A DNA stretch of 64,000 bases from Flavobacterium pokkalii (GCF_014596575.1 NZ_NASZ01000012.1:43329-107328); one strand, 5' to 3'. Positions 1-8,944 are shown, counted from the stretch's first letter. Notes: generated from the letters alone by a model not told the origin. Program-made: numbers and translations.

Positions 1-2
1 TA

Positions 3-380
3 GAAGGTTATTTAGCTACAACACAATTGTCTAAAATCCAGAAAGAACTCATTAAAATTCGTACTTCTCAAATCAATGGATGCGCTTTTTGTATAGACAT
101 GCACACTAAAGACGCGCTTAAATACGGAGAAACCACCCAACGCATTTTTCTTTTAAACGCCTGGCGTGAAACCCAGTTATTCACAGAAGAAGAAAAAGTA
201 ATTCTGGCTATTACAGAAGAAATCACCTTAATTACTAACAAAGGTTTATCTGAAGAAACCTATGCAAAAGCGGAACAATTTTTCGATCAAAAGCAAATTG
301 CTCAAATTATCATGGCGGTGATTACCATCAATGCCTGGAACAGAATTGCCATCAGTACGCATTTAGAACCCGCTTCTTAA
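3..380 (+). CDS. AhpD-like carboxymuconolactone decarboxylase family protein (5' truncated)
   Basis: The reading frame is already open at the first bases of the window, so the N-terminus is missing. An internal TTG at 27 is not needed as a start. The visible 125 residues carry the alkylhydroperoxidase signature CAFCxxxH followed by the helical Trp-Arg region usual in this family. Related proteins use the CxxC pair and the histidine for peroxide-linked redox chemistry in the cytoplasm. A hairpin follows the stop. I am confident of the family; the substrate is unknown and the protein may be a general peroxidase-like enzyme. Confidence 0.85.
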   Translation, partial: EGYLATTQLSKIQKELIKIRTSQINGCAFCIDMHTKDALKYGETTQRIFLLNAWRETQLFTEEEKVILAITEEITLITNKGLSEETYAKAEQFFDQKQIAQIIMAVITINAWNRIAISTHLEPAS

Positions 381-401
381 ATTAAATTACAAACCCAAAA
401 A

Positions 402-433
402 ACACCCTGCTTAGAATAATTTAGGCAGGGTGT
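402..433 (+). terminator. Hairpin after the AhpD-like gene
   Basis: ACACCCTGC at 402-410 pairs with GCAGGGTGT at 425-433. A short T-rich stretch follows. It probably ends the upstream transcript. Confidence 0.65.
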
Positions 434-557
434 CTGGTTTTATAACAGGATACTTTTAGAAAAATGCTTTTATATTTTTGTGTTTTTCCACAAAAAACGG
501 AATTAGAATTGAACAGCAACCATTTTATTCACAGCATAATTAACCTAAAACTCCCGG

Positions 558-1922
558 ATGAAAAATTTTTTTATTTACAGTACCTTAATACTTTGTCTTT
601 TTTCTTTTAAAACTGATTCTTCTAAAGTAGCAATTAAGCGAATAAAAGTAAAAGCACCCTTTGGCACCACTAAAATTAACATGCCGGATTTTAGCAAATG
701 CCCCAATTTTATTATCTCCGATTTTGGAGCCCTAAAAGGTGATAAAATAAAAACAAGCCAAGCTATAGCTAAAGCCATCGACGAGGCTAATAAACAAGGC
801 GGTGGAAATGTAATTATCCCCGAAGGTGAATGGCTTACCGGAAAAGTACATTTAAAAAGTAATGTCAATCTACACCTAAATAAAGGAGCTTTATTGCTTT
901 TTTCTGAGGATCCAAATGATTATTTACCTGCTGTTCACACCACTTGGGAAGGAATGGAATGCTATAATTATTCGCCTTTGATTTATGCTTACCAATGTAA
1001 AAATGTTGCACTTACAGGTGAAGGAGAAATAAAAGCAAAAATGGATGTGTGGAAAAAATGGTTTTCCCGACCTAAAGAACACATGGAAAATTTAAAAAAT
1101 TTATACATGATGGCTTCTTATTACAAACCCGTAGAAGAGCGCCAAATGGTAAACGGAACAGCCAATTTCCGTCCGCAATTTGTTCAGTTTAATCGTTGCG
1201 AAAACATTTTGATGGAAAACATTACCATTACCAATAGTCCTTTTTGGACGGTTCATCCCTATCTTTCAAAAAATATTGTGATAAGAGGAATCAAAGTCTA
1301 TGCCCATGGTCACAACAACGACGGAATTGACCCCGAAATGTCACAAAATGTACTGATTGAAAACTGTATTTTGGATCAAGGCGATGATGCAATTTCGATT
1401 AAATCAGGACGAAATCAGGATGCCTGGCGTTTAAAAACACCCTCAAAAAACATTATTATCCGAAATCTGACTGTAAAAAACGGACATCAATTGGTAGCCC
1501 TTGGAAGTGAATTATCCGGTGGAATAGAAAATGTTTTTGTTGAAAAATGTAATGTAATTGACGGAGCCAAACTCAATCATCTTTTGTTTATCAAAACTAA
1601 TGAACGCCGCGGCGGATATGTGAACAATATCTATATTCAAAATGTTACTTCGGGTAAAATTGACTTAGGAATCCTAGGAATCGAAACCGATGTATTGTAC
1701 CAATGGAGAGATTTAGTTCCAACTATTGAGCGCAAATTAACACCAATAGCTAATGTTTATCTGAAAAATGTAAAAGCAAAAGACGTAAAATTTATTTCTC
1801 GAATTTTGGGCGAAAAAGAATTACCTATTCGTAACATTTCGCTAAAAAATGTAACTGCCGAAAAAGTAGAAGGAAAAGAAAAATTCATTCAAGAAAATGT
1901 TTTGAATTTTACAGTAAAATAA
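558..1922 (+). CDS. Glycoside hydrolase family 28 (polygalacturonase-like)
   Basis: A 454-residue protein with a short N-terminal signal-like hydrophobic segment (MKNFFIYSTLILCLFSF). It has the right-handed beta-helix pattern of GH28. The family motifs are visible in order: NNDGID near residue 255, GDDAISIK near 275, GHQ near 313, and an FIKTNERRGG segment near 347 standing where RIK is normal. GH28 enzymes hydrolyse galacturonan or rhamnogalacturonan backbones, here presumably in the periplasm or outside the cell. It is followed after 21 bp by a GH43-like gene, so the pair is probably one pectin or hemicellulose degradation unit. A TAnnTTTG-type box lies at 473-480. The exact substrate cannot be read from sequence. 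Confidence 0.9.
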   Translation: MKNFFIYSTLILCLFSFKTDSSKVAIKRIKVKAPFGTTKINMPDFSKCPNFIISDFGALKGDKIKTSQAIAKAIDEANKQGGGNVIIPEGEWLTGKVHLKSNVNLHLNKGALLLFSEDPNDYLPAVHTTWEGMECYNYSPLIYAYQCKNVALTGEGEIKAKMDVWKKWFSRPKEHMENLKNLYMMASYYKPVEERQMVNGTANFRPQFVQFNRCENILMENITITNSPFWTVHPYLSKNIVIRGIKVYAHGHNNDGIDPEMSQNVLIENCILDQGDDAISIKSGRNQDAWRLKTPSKNIIIRNLTVKNGHQLVALGSELSGGIENVFVEKCNVIDGAKLNHLLFIKTNERRGGYVNNIYIQNVTSGKIDLGILGIETDVLYQWRDLVPTIERKLTPIANVYLKNVKAKDVKFISRILGEKELPIRNISLKNVTAEKVEGKEKFIQENVLNFTVK

Positions 1923-1943
1923 TTTCTTAATTCAATTTATCTG

Positions 1944-3368
1944 ATGCTTTTAAAAGACGATAAAAAGATGTTCTTCACAATATCTTTTTTAATTATTTCA
2001 ATTTTGGCGTGGGGCCAAAAAAACAAAATAGACGCCATTTATTCCGGAATTCCCTGGTTTGACCAAAATGGAAATACGGTGAGTGCTCATGGTGCAGGAA
2101 TCACAAAAGAGAATAACAGATATTATCTTTTTGGAGAATATAAAAGCGATGATGTAATTGACTTTACTGGTTTTAGCTGTTATTCCTCTGAAGATTTATA
2201 CAATTGGAAATTTGAAAAAATAGCACTTCCGGTTCAGAAATCTGGGAAATTGGGTTCCCATCGTATTGGCGAAAGACCAAAAGTCTTGAAATGCCCTAAA
2301 ACCGGCGAGTTTATCATGTATATGCATACTGACGATTTGAAATACAAAGACCAATGTGTAGGCTATGCAACTTCAAAAACAATTAATGGAGAATATACTT
2401 TTCAAGGACCAATTTTGTTTAATGGTGAACCTATAAAAAAATGGGACATGGGTGTTTTTCAGGATGAGGACGGAAGCGGATACATCATTACACATTCTGG
2501 AAATCTATATAAACTAAGTGATGATTATAAAAGTGTCACTAAACAGCTTGTAAAAGATATGACTTCTCATTGTGAAGCGCCAGTAATATTTAAAAAAGAC
2601 AATATTTACTTTTGGATGGGTTCAGGACTAACGTCTTGGGAACGTAACGATAATTATTATTTTACAGCAACATCCTTAAAAGGACCTTGGGAATCACATG
2701 GCAATTTTGCCCCAAAAGACTCCTTAACTTGGAATTCTCAATCTACTTTTGTCTTGCCAATTGTAGGCAGCAAAGACAGCTCTTATTTATTTGCAGGAGA
2801 CCGTTGGGCTTTTCCACATCAAAAATCGGCAGCCACTTATGTTTGGCAACCCCTTATGGTTTCCGGGAAAACAATTAGGCTACCTGATTACAAACAAAAA
2901 TGGCAAATCAATCTTGTAACCGGACAATGGTCGGAATCAAAATTAAAAGGAAAAATTATCCCTAATTCTGATAACAAAAAAATTCACTATTCCGGACTTT
3001 GGAAAACACAAAACTCTTCAAATGATTCCTTTTCAGACAAATCTTCTGATGAAAAAGGCGCTACTTTTTCAATTGATTTCAAAGGAATACAAATTGGTTT
3101 GTTCGGAGTCGCACGTCCAAATGGTGGCTATGCACAAATTGAAATTGAAGACGAAACAGGGAAAACCATTCATTCTCAAATGATTGAAATGTATTGCAAA
3201 TACCCGGAATCTTCTTTAAAATATTTAAGTCCTATATTAAAAAAAGGAAACTATAAATTTATAGTAACCGTTTTAGGCAAACACGGTAATTGGTACAAAA
3301 AAGATGGAACGGAATTTGGAAGTAGCGGAAACTATATTTCCGTGGATAAAATAATCATCCGGAAATAA
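1944..3368 (+). CDS. Glycoside hydrolase family 43-like secreted enzyme
   Basis: Up to 474 residues. An in-frame ATG at 1968 gives a cleaner signal peptide (MFFTISFLIISILAWGQ) and may be the true start. The five-bladed propeller pattern of GH43 is recognisable: an early Asp in the PWFDQNG segment, a second acid in the WDMGVFQDEDG segment, and a Glu in SHCEAP as the likely general acid. The last 130 residues look like a beta-sandwich carbohydrate-binding region. GH43 members remove arabinose, xylose or galactose from plant polysaccharides. It is co-directional with the GH28 gene upstream and ends at a bidirectional terminator shared with rluD. The exact subfamily is uncertain. Confidence 0.85.
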   Translation: MLLKDDKKMFFTISFLIISILAWGQKNKIDAIYSGIPWFDQNGNTVSAHGAGITKENNRYYLFGEYKSDDVIDFTGFSCYSSEDLYNWKFEKIALPVQKSGKLGSHRIGERPKVLKCPKTGEFIMYMHTDDLKYKDQCVGYATSKTINGEYTFQGPILFNGEPIKKWDMGVFQDEDGSGYIITHSGNLYKLSDDYKSVTKQLVKDMTSHCEAPVIFKKDNIYFWMGSGLTSWERNDNYYFTATSLKGPWESHGNFAPKDSLTWNSQSTFVLPIVGSKDSSYLFAGDRWAFPHQKSAATYVWQPLMVSGKTIRLPDYKQKWQINLVTGQWSESKLKGKIIPNSDNKKIHYSGLWKTQNSSNDSFSDKSSDEKGATFSIDFKGIQIGLFGVARPNGGYAQIEIEDETGKTIHSQMIEMYCKYPESSLKYLSPILKKGNYKFIVTVLGKHGNWYKKDGTEFGSSGNYISVDKIIIRK

Positions 3369-3390
3369 TTTACACCAAATCAAATCACAA

Positions 3391-3422
3391 AAATCCCGTT
3401 TTGAAATTTCAAAACGGGATTT
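3391..3422. terminator. Bidirectional terminator between the GH43 gene and rluD
   Basis: A perfect 16+16 palindrome. The arm at 3391-3406 (core ATCCCGTTTTGAAA) pairs with 3407-3422, with T-runs on both strands. It lies between convergent genes. Confidence 0.9.
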
Positions 3423-3446
3423 TTAGTTCTTTATAAACGAAGAAAA

Positions 3447-4490
3447 TTACTCCTCTTCTTCAGCTTGATGAGACTTCGAATAATTGCGCCATTTTTCGAT
3501 ACATTCCTTAAAATCATCCGGAAGTTCCGTATCAAAACGCATCATTTCACCGGTGTTTGGGTGCACAAAACCAAGTGTTTTAGCATGCAAAGCCTGTCTT
3601 GGCAAAGCTTTAAAACAATTATCTATAAACTGCTTGTATTTGGTAAAAGTAGTCCCTTTTAGAATCAAATGTCCTCCGTAACGCTCATCATTAAACAAAG
3701 GGTGTCCGATGTGTTTCATGTGGGCTCTAATTTGGTGTGTTCTTCCTGTTTCCAATATACAAGAAACTAAAGTTACATAACCAAAACGCTCCAAAACCTT
3801 ATAATGGGTTATCGCTGGTTTTCCAATCTCGGGATCGTCAAAAACTGCCATTTGCATTCGGTCTTTCAAATGACGGGCCAAATTTCCTTCAATCGTTCCA
3901 CTGTCTTCTTTGACATTTCCCCAAACTAGGGCTACGTATTCTCTTTCAGTAGTTTTGGCTTCAAATTGTTTGGCCAAATGGGTCATAGCCGCCTCAGTTT
4001 TAGCAATAACCAACAAGCCCGAAGTATCCTTATCAATTCGATGAACCAATCCAGGACGCTCACTGCTGTTCATAGGTAAATTTTCAAAATGAAAAGCCAA
4101 GGCATTTACCAAAGTCCCTGTGTAATTTCCATGCCCAGGATGCACCACCAACCCTGGTTCTTTATTGATTAAAAGCAATGCTTCGTCTTCATAAACAATA
4201 TTCAACGGAATATCCTCTGGCAACACATGGTTTTCAAAAGGTGGATGTGTCAACATTATAGTAATAATATCAAAAGGCTTGACCTTATAATTGGATTTTA
4301 CCTGCACATTATTGACATATATATTCCCTTCGGTAGCCGCATTTTGTATTTTATTTCGGGTAGCATTAGGAATCAATCCCATCAAATATTTGTCAATTCT
4401 TAAAAAGGCCTGCCCTTTAGGAACTTCAAACTTATAATGTTCAAATAATTCGTCTTCCTCTAATTCAATCGACTCAATATTATTGTTCAT
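3447..4490 (-). CDS. rluD: 23S rRNA pseudouridine synthase, RluA/RluD family
   Basis: 347 residues from the ATG at 4490. A longer reading from 4517 is possible but would reach further into the upstream gene. An S4 RNA-binding domain occupies about residues 15-80. The RluA catalytic motif HRIDKDTSG follows near residue 130, its Asp being the catalytic nucleophile, and the usual GRTHQIRAH segment lies near 245. RluD enzymes isomerise uridines in helix 69 of 23S rRNA. The start overlaps the stop of the PASTA gene by 11 bp, so both are translated from one mRNA. The family is certain; the RluD rather than RluC subtype is inferred from length and context. Confidence 0.92.
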   Translation of the reverse strand: MNNNIESIELEEDELFEHYKFEVPKGQAFLRIDKYLMGLIPNATRNKIQNAATEGNIYVNNVQVKSNYKVKPFDIITIMLTHPPFENHVLPEDIPLNIVYEDEALLLINKEPGLVVHPGHGNYTGTLVNALAFHFENLPMNSSERPGLVHRIDKDTSGLLVIAKTEAAMTHLAKQFEAKTTEREYVALVWGNVKEDSGTIEGNLARHLKDRMQMAVFDDPEIGKPAITHYKVLERFGYVTLVSCILETGRTHQIRAHMKHIGHPLFNDERYGGHLILKGTTFTKYKQFIDNCFKALPRQALHAKTLGFVHPNTGEMMRFDTELPDDFKECIEKWRNYSKSHQAEEEE

Positions 4491-5097
4491 TCGGCAATTC
4501 TTCTGTTGGGTTGGCAATCGTATCGGTTACAATATCTTCTTCATAACTCGCTTTTCCGTCTCCTAAAACTAAATCAATTTTAGAGGATTTCAAAACACGG
4601 TCGCCCGGTTTTATATTTCTTCCTTTGTAACGCATTTCCAAAACCATATCTTTTCCAAGATTTGGAATATACGTAATTGTTCCTTCTTCCAGTCCTAAAG
4701 CTCTTAAAGTGGGTACTGCTTCACGATACGTTTTCTCAATCAAATCAGGCACTTTCACCGATGAAAAACCGGAACTGTTAATTTTAATATATACTTTACG
4801 GCCTTCTTTTACTTTTTCGCCCGGTAAAGGATCCTGCTGTACCACACTAAATTTTGGATAATCACTTCGGTAATCTACGCTGTCCAACAAAACATAGTCT
4901 AAGTCCAATTCGTCCAATTTCTCTTCCACTTGTTCTTCGGTTAATTTTCTTAAATCCGGAACCGTAATTTCATGTCCGTGATCGGTGGTAAAAGTCAACC
5001 AATGCATAAAAAGATAACCTAAAACGGCAATAATTAAAGCGGCCAAAAAGACTTGTGTAAAAAAAACGCGACTTGTTAAGTATTTACGTAAACTCAT
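4480..5097 (-). CDS. Membrane-anchored PASTA-domain protein
   Basis: 205 residues from the ATG at 5097; an upstream in-frame ATG at 5190 would add 31 residues lacking domain character. A short cytoplasmic start is followed by one membrane segment (about residues 10-33), then two PASTA domains beginning ITVPDL and VKVPDL, then an acidic tail. PASTA domains bind peptidoglycan fragments. In this phylum they occur as small anchored proteins without a kinase domain. It is translationally coupled to rluD. Upstream on this strand, TATCTTTG about 20 bp before the start fits a -7 box. Confidence 0.88.
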   Translation of the reverse strand: MSLRKYLTSRVFFTQVFLAALIIAVLGYLFMHWLTFTTDHGHEITVPDLRKLTEEQVEEKLDELDLDYVLLDSVDYRSDYPKFSVVQQDPLPGEKVKEGRKVYIKINSSGFSSVKVPDLIEKTYREAVPTLRALGLEEGTITYIPNLGKDMVLEMRYKGRNIKPGDRVLKSSKIDLVLGDGKASYEEDIVTDTIANPTEELPNEQ

Positions 5098-5203
5098 AGA
5101 ATAATTTTTATAGGTGTCAAAGATAAAGCTATTTCGTTTCAAAAAAAATGATAATTTTGTTTTATGCGCCTTAACCTCAGCCATAGCCAAGATTAGGAGC
5201 TTT

Positions 5204-5219
5204 CCCGATAGCTATCGGG
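5204..5219. repeat. Short palindrome CCCGATAGCTATCGGG
   Basis: A perfect 16-bp palindrome between the divergent PASTA and ddl genes. The same core recurs inside a longer palindrome at 7009-7042. It behaves like a dispersed intergenic element rather than a terminator, since no T-run follows. Confidence 0.7.
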
Positions 5220-5257
5220 GCTAAAAAAATCGATATTTATCATACAAACGAAACTAA

Positions 5258-6229
5258 ATGAAAAACATTGCCATCATCATGGGCGGCTATTCCAGTGAGT
5301 ACAAGATATCACTTATTAGCGGTAACGTAGTTTACAAATTTTTAGATCAAACCAAATACAAAGGTTATCGCATCCATATTTTCAAAGAAAAATGGGTTTA
5401 TGTAGACGATGCCGATAACGAATTCCCAATTGACAAGAACGACTTTTCGGTTACTGTTGATGGAAAAAAAACAAGTTTTGACTGTGTTTTCAACGCCATC
5501 CACGGAACTCCGGGCGAAGACGGATTAATGCAGGCTTATTTTGAATTATTAGGCATTCCGCAAACATCCTGCGATTATTACCAAGCTGCTTTGACTTTCA
5601 ATAAAAGAGATTTACTTTCGGTTTTAAAACCTTATGGAATCAAAACAGCAATTTCTTATTATTTAAATCAGGGAGACGAAATAAAAATTGACGAAATCAT
5701 CAACAAAGTAGGTTTGCCTTGTTTTGTAAAACCAAACAAAGCAGGATCCAGTTTCGGAATTTCAAAGGTAAAAACCGAAGCCGAATTGCCTGTCGCCATC
5801 GAAACCGCTTACAAAGAAGACAACGAAATCATCATTGAAAGCTTCCTGGACGGAACAGAAGTTTCGGTAGGTGTTATCAACTACAAAGGAGAAATTATCG
5901 TATTGCCAATTACCGAAATCGTTTCTGAAAATGATTTCTTTGATTATGAGGCCAAATACCAGGGAAAATCTCAGGAAATCACTCCTGCCCGACTTTCAGA
6001 CGAAATGACTCAAAAAGTAGGCGCTGTTGCTAAGCGTGCTTACGAAGTATTGAAAATGAAAGGTTTCTCTCGTTCTGAATTTATTATTGTGAACGAAGAG
6101 CCACATATGCTGGAGATGAACACCATTCCGGGATTAACCACCGAAAGTTTGATTCCGCAACAGGCAGCTGCAGCAGGAATCACTTTGACTGATTTATTTA
6201 CTAATGCTATTGAATTGGCACTAGCTTAA
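5258..6229 (+). CDS. ddl: D-alanine--D-alanine ligase
   Basis: 323 residues. ATP-grasp ligase forming D-Ala-D-Ala for peptidoglycan in the cytoplasm. Visible landmarks are the N-terminal GGYSSEY loop, HGTPGEDG, the KPNKAGSSFGISKV nucleotide-binding loop, and the C-terminal metal-binding EMNTIPGLT motif. Length is normal. It is divergent from the PASTA gene, which also concerns the cell wall. A possible -7 box TAATTTTG lies at 5152-5159. A long hairpin terminator follows. The D-Ala versus D-Lac specificity cannot be judged by eye, but nothing suggests a resistance-type ligase. Confidence 0.95.
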   Translation: MKNIAIIMGGYSSEYKISLISGNVVYKFLDQTKYKGYRIHIFKEKWVYVDDADNEFPIDKNDFSVTVDGKKTSFDCVFNAIHGTPGEDGLMQAYFELLGIPQTSCDYYQAALTFNKRDLLSVLKPYGIKTAISYYLNQGDEIKIDEIINKVGLPCFVKPNKAGSSFGISKVKTEAELPVAIETAYKEDNEIIIESFLDGTEVSVGVINYKGEIIVLPITEIVSENDFFDYEAKYQGKSQEITPARLSDEMTQKVGAVAKRAYEVLKMKGFSRSEFIIVNEEPHMLEMNTIPGLTTESLIPQQAAAAGITLTDLFTNAIELALA

Positions 6230-6236
6230 TATTTTT

Positions 6237-6286
6237 AGCCACAGATTTAAAGGATTAGTACGGATTAATCTTTTAAAGCTGTGGCT
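6237..6286 (+). terminator. ddl terminator hairpin
   Basis: AGCCACAG at the left end pairs with CTGTGGCT at the right end. Inner TTTAAA and GATTA segments also pair with partners in the right arm. A T-rich tail follows. Confidence 0.75.
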
Positions 6287-6368
6287 TTTTATTTTAGCAT
6301 CAATACAGAATCTTTAAATCTGGTCAACGAACTAATTATTTCATTAACTTTGTAAAAAACAATGCAAT

Positions 6369-6593
6369 ATGATTGATTACAAACAATATATCACCATAAA
6401 TTCTGAAACCCGATTTGGAAAACCCTCAATCATCGGTACCAGAATTACCGTTTTTGATGTTTTAAATTGGTTAGCAAACGGAATGTCTTTTGAAGATATT
6501 ATTGAAGATTTTCCGGAACTTAACGAAAACCAAATTAGAGCCTGTCTTTCCTATGCCGCCGATAGGGAACACAAAATTCAAATTGCATCGTGA
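6369..6593 (+). CDS. DUF433 antitoxin-like protein
   Basis: 74 residues with the compact DUF433 fold: the GKPSIIGTRITVFDVL segment followed by a C-terminal helix-turn-helix-like part (SFEDIIEDFPELNENQIRACLSYA, shown in the residue range 36-59). DUF433 proteins are DNA-binding antitoxins paired with DUF5615 PIN-like proteins. The stop overlaps the partner's GTG start by 4 bp. A -7-like box TAACTTTG at 6345-6352 precedes it, which would give a very short leader. Confidence 0.85.
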   Translation: MIDYKQYITINSETRFGKPSIIGTRITVFDVLNWLANGMSFEDIIEDFPELNENQIRACLSYAADREHKIQIAS

Positions 6594-6931
6594 AATTATT
6601 ATTCGATCAAAATATTTCTTTTAGAATTATTTCCAAAATTGAAATTAATTTTCCCGAAGCAAAACAAGTCAGACAACTTGGAATTGAAAATTACTCCGAT
6701 ATAGAAATTTGGGAATTTGCCAAAAAGAATCAATACACCATTATAACATTCGATGCAGATTTTTTTGATTTATCAAATTTCAAAGGGCATCCTCCTAAAA
6801 TAATTTGGTTTCGTTTTGGCAATACAAAGACAGACTTTCTGGCTGAAATTATTAATTCAAGAAAACGAATAATTGAGGAATTCATCCAATCAGACAGCTA
6901 TACTGAAATAGCCTGTTTAGAAATTAAATAA
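6590..6931 (+). CDS. DUF5615 PIN-like toxin
   Basis: 113 residues starting at a GTG that overlaps the DUF433 stop. The N-terminal KLLFDQNIS segment supplies the first PIN-like acid, and TFDADF near residue 56 supplies the second acidic cluster. DUF5615 proteins are PIN-superfamily nuclease-like toxins, presumed to cut RNA. A strong terminator follows. Activity is inferred from the family, as is pairing with the preceding gene. Confidence 0.83.
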   Translation: MKLLFDQNISFRIISKIEINFPEAKQVRQLGIENYSDIEIWEFAKKNQYTIITFDADFFDLSNFKGHPPKIIWFRFGNTKTDFLAEIINSRKRIIEEFIQSDSYTEIACLEIK

Positions 6932-6964
6932 ACACAAAAGCCACTTAGATAGTGGCTTTTGTGT
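6932..6964 (+). terminator. Terminator of the DUF433/DUF5615 pair
   Basis: A perfect 14-bp stem, ACACAAAAGCCACT (6932-6945) with its complement (6951-6964), a 5-base loop and T-run. Confidence 0.9.
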
Positions 6965-7008
6965 TTTTATTGTTTTGATTAGAAAATATTTTCTCCTCAT
7001 TTTTGTTA

Positions 7009-7042
7009 TTGCTTCGTTCCGATAGCTATCGGAACGAAGCAA
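7009..7042. repeat. 34-bp perfect palindrome with CCGATAGCTATCGG core
   Basis: The left arm TTGCTTCGTTCCGATAG is mirrored exactly by the right arm. It lies between two convergent genes. It has the same core as 5204-5219, which suggests a dispersed palindromic family. It may also act as a terminator for the flanking genes. Confidence 0.75.
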
Positions 7043-7057
7043 TCTCATAAAGAGCTG

Positions 7058-7489
7058 CTATTTTTTAACTAGATTATTTTTAATTTTAGGATTCAATTTT
7101 ACTAATTCTTCCGCAAAACCGAACTTGTCTTTAGGAGAAATTATTATTGAATCAAATTTTCCGTATTTAATTTCAATTCGATCAAATGAAGGTGCAGGTG
7201 ATGAAATTATACTTCTTGTTTTTGATATTTCCTTTATTTCTTCAATTGAAATTGGTCCATATGAAAAAAAGCCACATTTTACATCAAGTTGACCATTGCT
7301 AACAATATATTCGGTTTTAAAAAACAGATGTAAAATAAAAATAAAAACAACTAATAACATTATCCCTACTTTCAACAGTTTCTCATCGAATTGTCCATTT
7401 ATCAAATTAAAAATTAGCTGTCCAAAAAAGGATAGAAAAATAAAAATCAGTAAACCAAATGAAACTTTAGAAGGGTATCTCTTCGTCAT
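7058..7489 (-). CDS. Small membrane protein with bacterial PH-like domain (DUF1200/bPH_4 type)
   Basis: 143 residues from the ATG at 7489; a longer frame exists but would begin at a TTG. Two membrane segments near the N-terminus are followed by a PH-like domain. That domain carries the typical order TEYIVS...G.F....I.IEEIKEI, then SSPAPSFDRIEIKYG and ISPKDK. This pattern matches PF06713-like proteins of unknown role. A -7-like box lies upstream (7541-7548, complement). It stands alone. Confidence 0.75.
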   Translation of the reverse strand: MTKRYPSKVSFGLLIFIFLSFFGQLIFNLINGQFDEKLLKVGIMLLVVFIFILHLFFKTEYIVSNGQLDVKCGFFSYGPISIEEIKEISKTRSIISSPAPSFDRIEIKYGKFDSIIISPKDKFGFAEELVKLNPKIKNNLVKK

Positions 7490-7659
7490 ATTTATTATAC
7501 TTTTTAAAAAATTAAACAATAAAATTTTAATTTACTTTTTCAAATATACAAAAATTACCCTACAAAAAATTATTCATAAACTAAACAGATGGTATTACAA
7601 AAAATAACTTCTAAAAAACTTTGTACCTTAGCCTTCCAGAATCTTAGTAACTCAAAAAA

Positions 7660-8115
7660 ATGAGAAAAGCCATATTTCCGGGATCTTTTGATCCTATTAC
7701 CTTAGGTCATGAAGATATTATCAAAAGAGGAATTCCTCTTTTTGATGAAATCGTTATTGCTATTGGGGTTAATGCTGAAAAAAAATACATGTTTCCACTC
7801 GAAGAAAGAAAACGCTTTATTGAAGAAACTTTCAAAAACGAACCTAAAATTTCGGTGATTACTTATGAAGGCTTAACGATTGATTTATGCAAAAGGATTG
7901 GTGCTAATTTCATTCTGCGTGGTTTGCGTAATCCCGCCGATTTCGAATTCGAAAAAGCCATTGCCCACACCAACAGACATTTATCCAAAATAGAAACGGT
8001 ATTCTTATTAACAGCTGCCAGTACTTCTTATATCAGTTCCAGCATTGTGCGCGATGTATTGCGTCATGGTGGGGAATATGAATTATTAGTTCCTAAAGCG
8101 GTTAGAGTGAAATAG
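7660..8115 (+). CDS. coaD: Phosphopantetheine adenylyltransferase
   Basis: 151 residues. It catalyses adenylation of 4'-phosphopantetheine to dephospho-CoA in CoA synthesis. The nucleotidyltransferase signature FPGSFDPITLGH begins at residue 6, RGLRNPADFEFE near 88 binds substrate, and the C-terminal ISSSIVRD motif is intact. Length is normal. A box TACCTTAG at 7624-7631 resembles a -7 element. Confidence 0.96.
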   Translation: MRKAIFPGSFDPITLGHEDIIKRGIPLFDEIVIAIGVNAEKKYMFPLEERKRFIEETFKNEPKISVITYEGLTIDLCKRIGANFILRGLRNPADFEFEKAIAHTNRHLSKIETVFLLTAASTSYISSSIVRDVLRHGGEYELLVPKAVRVK

Positions 8116-8200
8116 TTTTCAGTGTTCAGTAATCAGAAGGCAGAACTAAGGACTAGGGACTAAGAACTAATTACTAGAGACAAAACTTGCAAAAAGTACT
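8116..8200. repeat. Degenerate CAGT/CAGAAGGCAGAA-type intergenic repeat
   Basis: The spacer after coaD is built of near-repeats such as TTCAGTGTTCAGTAATCAG, AGAAGGCAGAAC, and GGACTAGGGACTAAG. Similar strings occur at 8811-8830, 8901-8946, 10308-10382 and 10438-10475. No coding potential is evident. Confidence 0.5.
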
Positions 8201-8232
8201 CAATAACTGTACATTCGCCAAAAAAATAAAAA

Positions 8233-8811
8233 ATGAGCTTAGACAGAGAATTAAATAAACGCAGCGGAGGAAAATGTGAACTTTGTGGTGCCACAGAAAA
8301 CTTAAAAGTGTACGAGGTACTTCCAACCAAAAAAGGCGGAATTGACGAAGCTATTTTCGTTTGTCCTACTTGTAAAGACCAAATCGAAAATCCGGGAAAT
8401 GAAGATTTAAACCACTGGAGATGCTTAAACGACAGCATGTGGAGCGAGCACACTGCTGTTCAGGTGGTAGCCTGGAGAATGTTAAGTCGTTTGCGTTCGG
8501 CTGGCTGGCCTCAGGAATTACTGGACATGATGTATCTGGAAGACGAAGTTCTTGAATGGGCCAAAGCAACCGGAGAAGGTGAAGACGATGAAAACAAAAT
8601 CATTCACCGTGACAGCAACGGAGTAATTTTGGAACACGGAGATTCAGTCGTTTTAATCAAAGACTTAAAAGTAAAAGGTTCCAGCATGATTGCCAAACAG
8701 GGAACAGCCGTGAGAAACATTCGCTTAGACCATGAAAACGCCGAATATATTGAAGGAAAAGTGGATGGCCAAATGATAGTAATCATTACACAATACGTGA
8801 AGAAAATTTAG
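8233..8811 (+). CDS. PhnA/YjdM-like zinc-binding protein
   Basis: 192 residues. The N-terminus has two CxxC pairs, CELC and CPTC, forming a zinc ribbon. The C-terminal half has the PhnA core DSNGVILEHGDSVVLIKDLKVKG (around residues 120-142) and ends in a beta-rich segment. PhnA-family proteins are small and often wrongly linked to phosphonate use; no phn genes are present here. A hairpin terminator follows. Family assignment is firm and the function is not known. Confidence 0.88.
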   Translation: MSLDRELNKRSGGKCELCGATENLKVYEVLPTKKGGIDEAIFVCPTCKDQIENPGNEDLNHWRCLNDSMWSEHTAVQVVAWRMLSRLRSAGWPQELLDMMYLEDEVLEWAKATGEGEDDENKIIHRDSNGVILEHGDSVVLIKDLKVKGSSMIAKQGTAVRNIRLDHENAEYIEGKVDGQMIVIITQYVKKI

Positions 8812-8851
8812 TCAGCAGAACGCAGTACTCAAGTTTAAACATAAAAATTAG

Positions 8852-8893
8852 AAAGCAGATTTCAGATAATATATTTTACTGAAAATCTGCTTT
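8852..8893 (+). terminator. Terminator after the PhnA-like gene
   Basis: AAAGCAGATTTCAG pairs with CTGAAAATCTGCTTT with one bulge. A T-run follows. Confidence 0.8.
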
Positions 8894-8944
8894 TTTTATT
8901 GCCTGTAGTCTAAATTCTGCCTCCTGCTTTCTGCCGACTGAAAA

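Noticed and set aside
575..868. Minus-strand frames inside real genes (example: within the GH28 gene)
   Set aside because: They are frame shadows with no domain, start context or gene order support.
6237..6300. Riboswitch or attenuator downstream of ddl
   Set aside because: The hairpin is followed by T-rich DNA and lies after the stop, so a simple terminator explains it.
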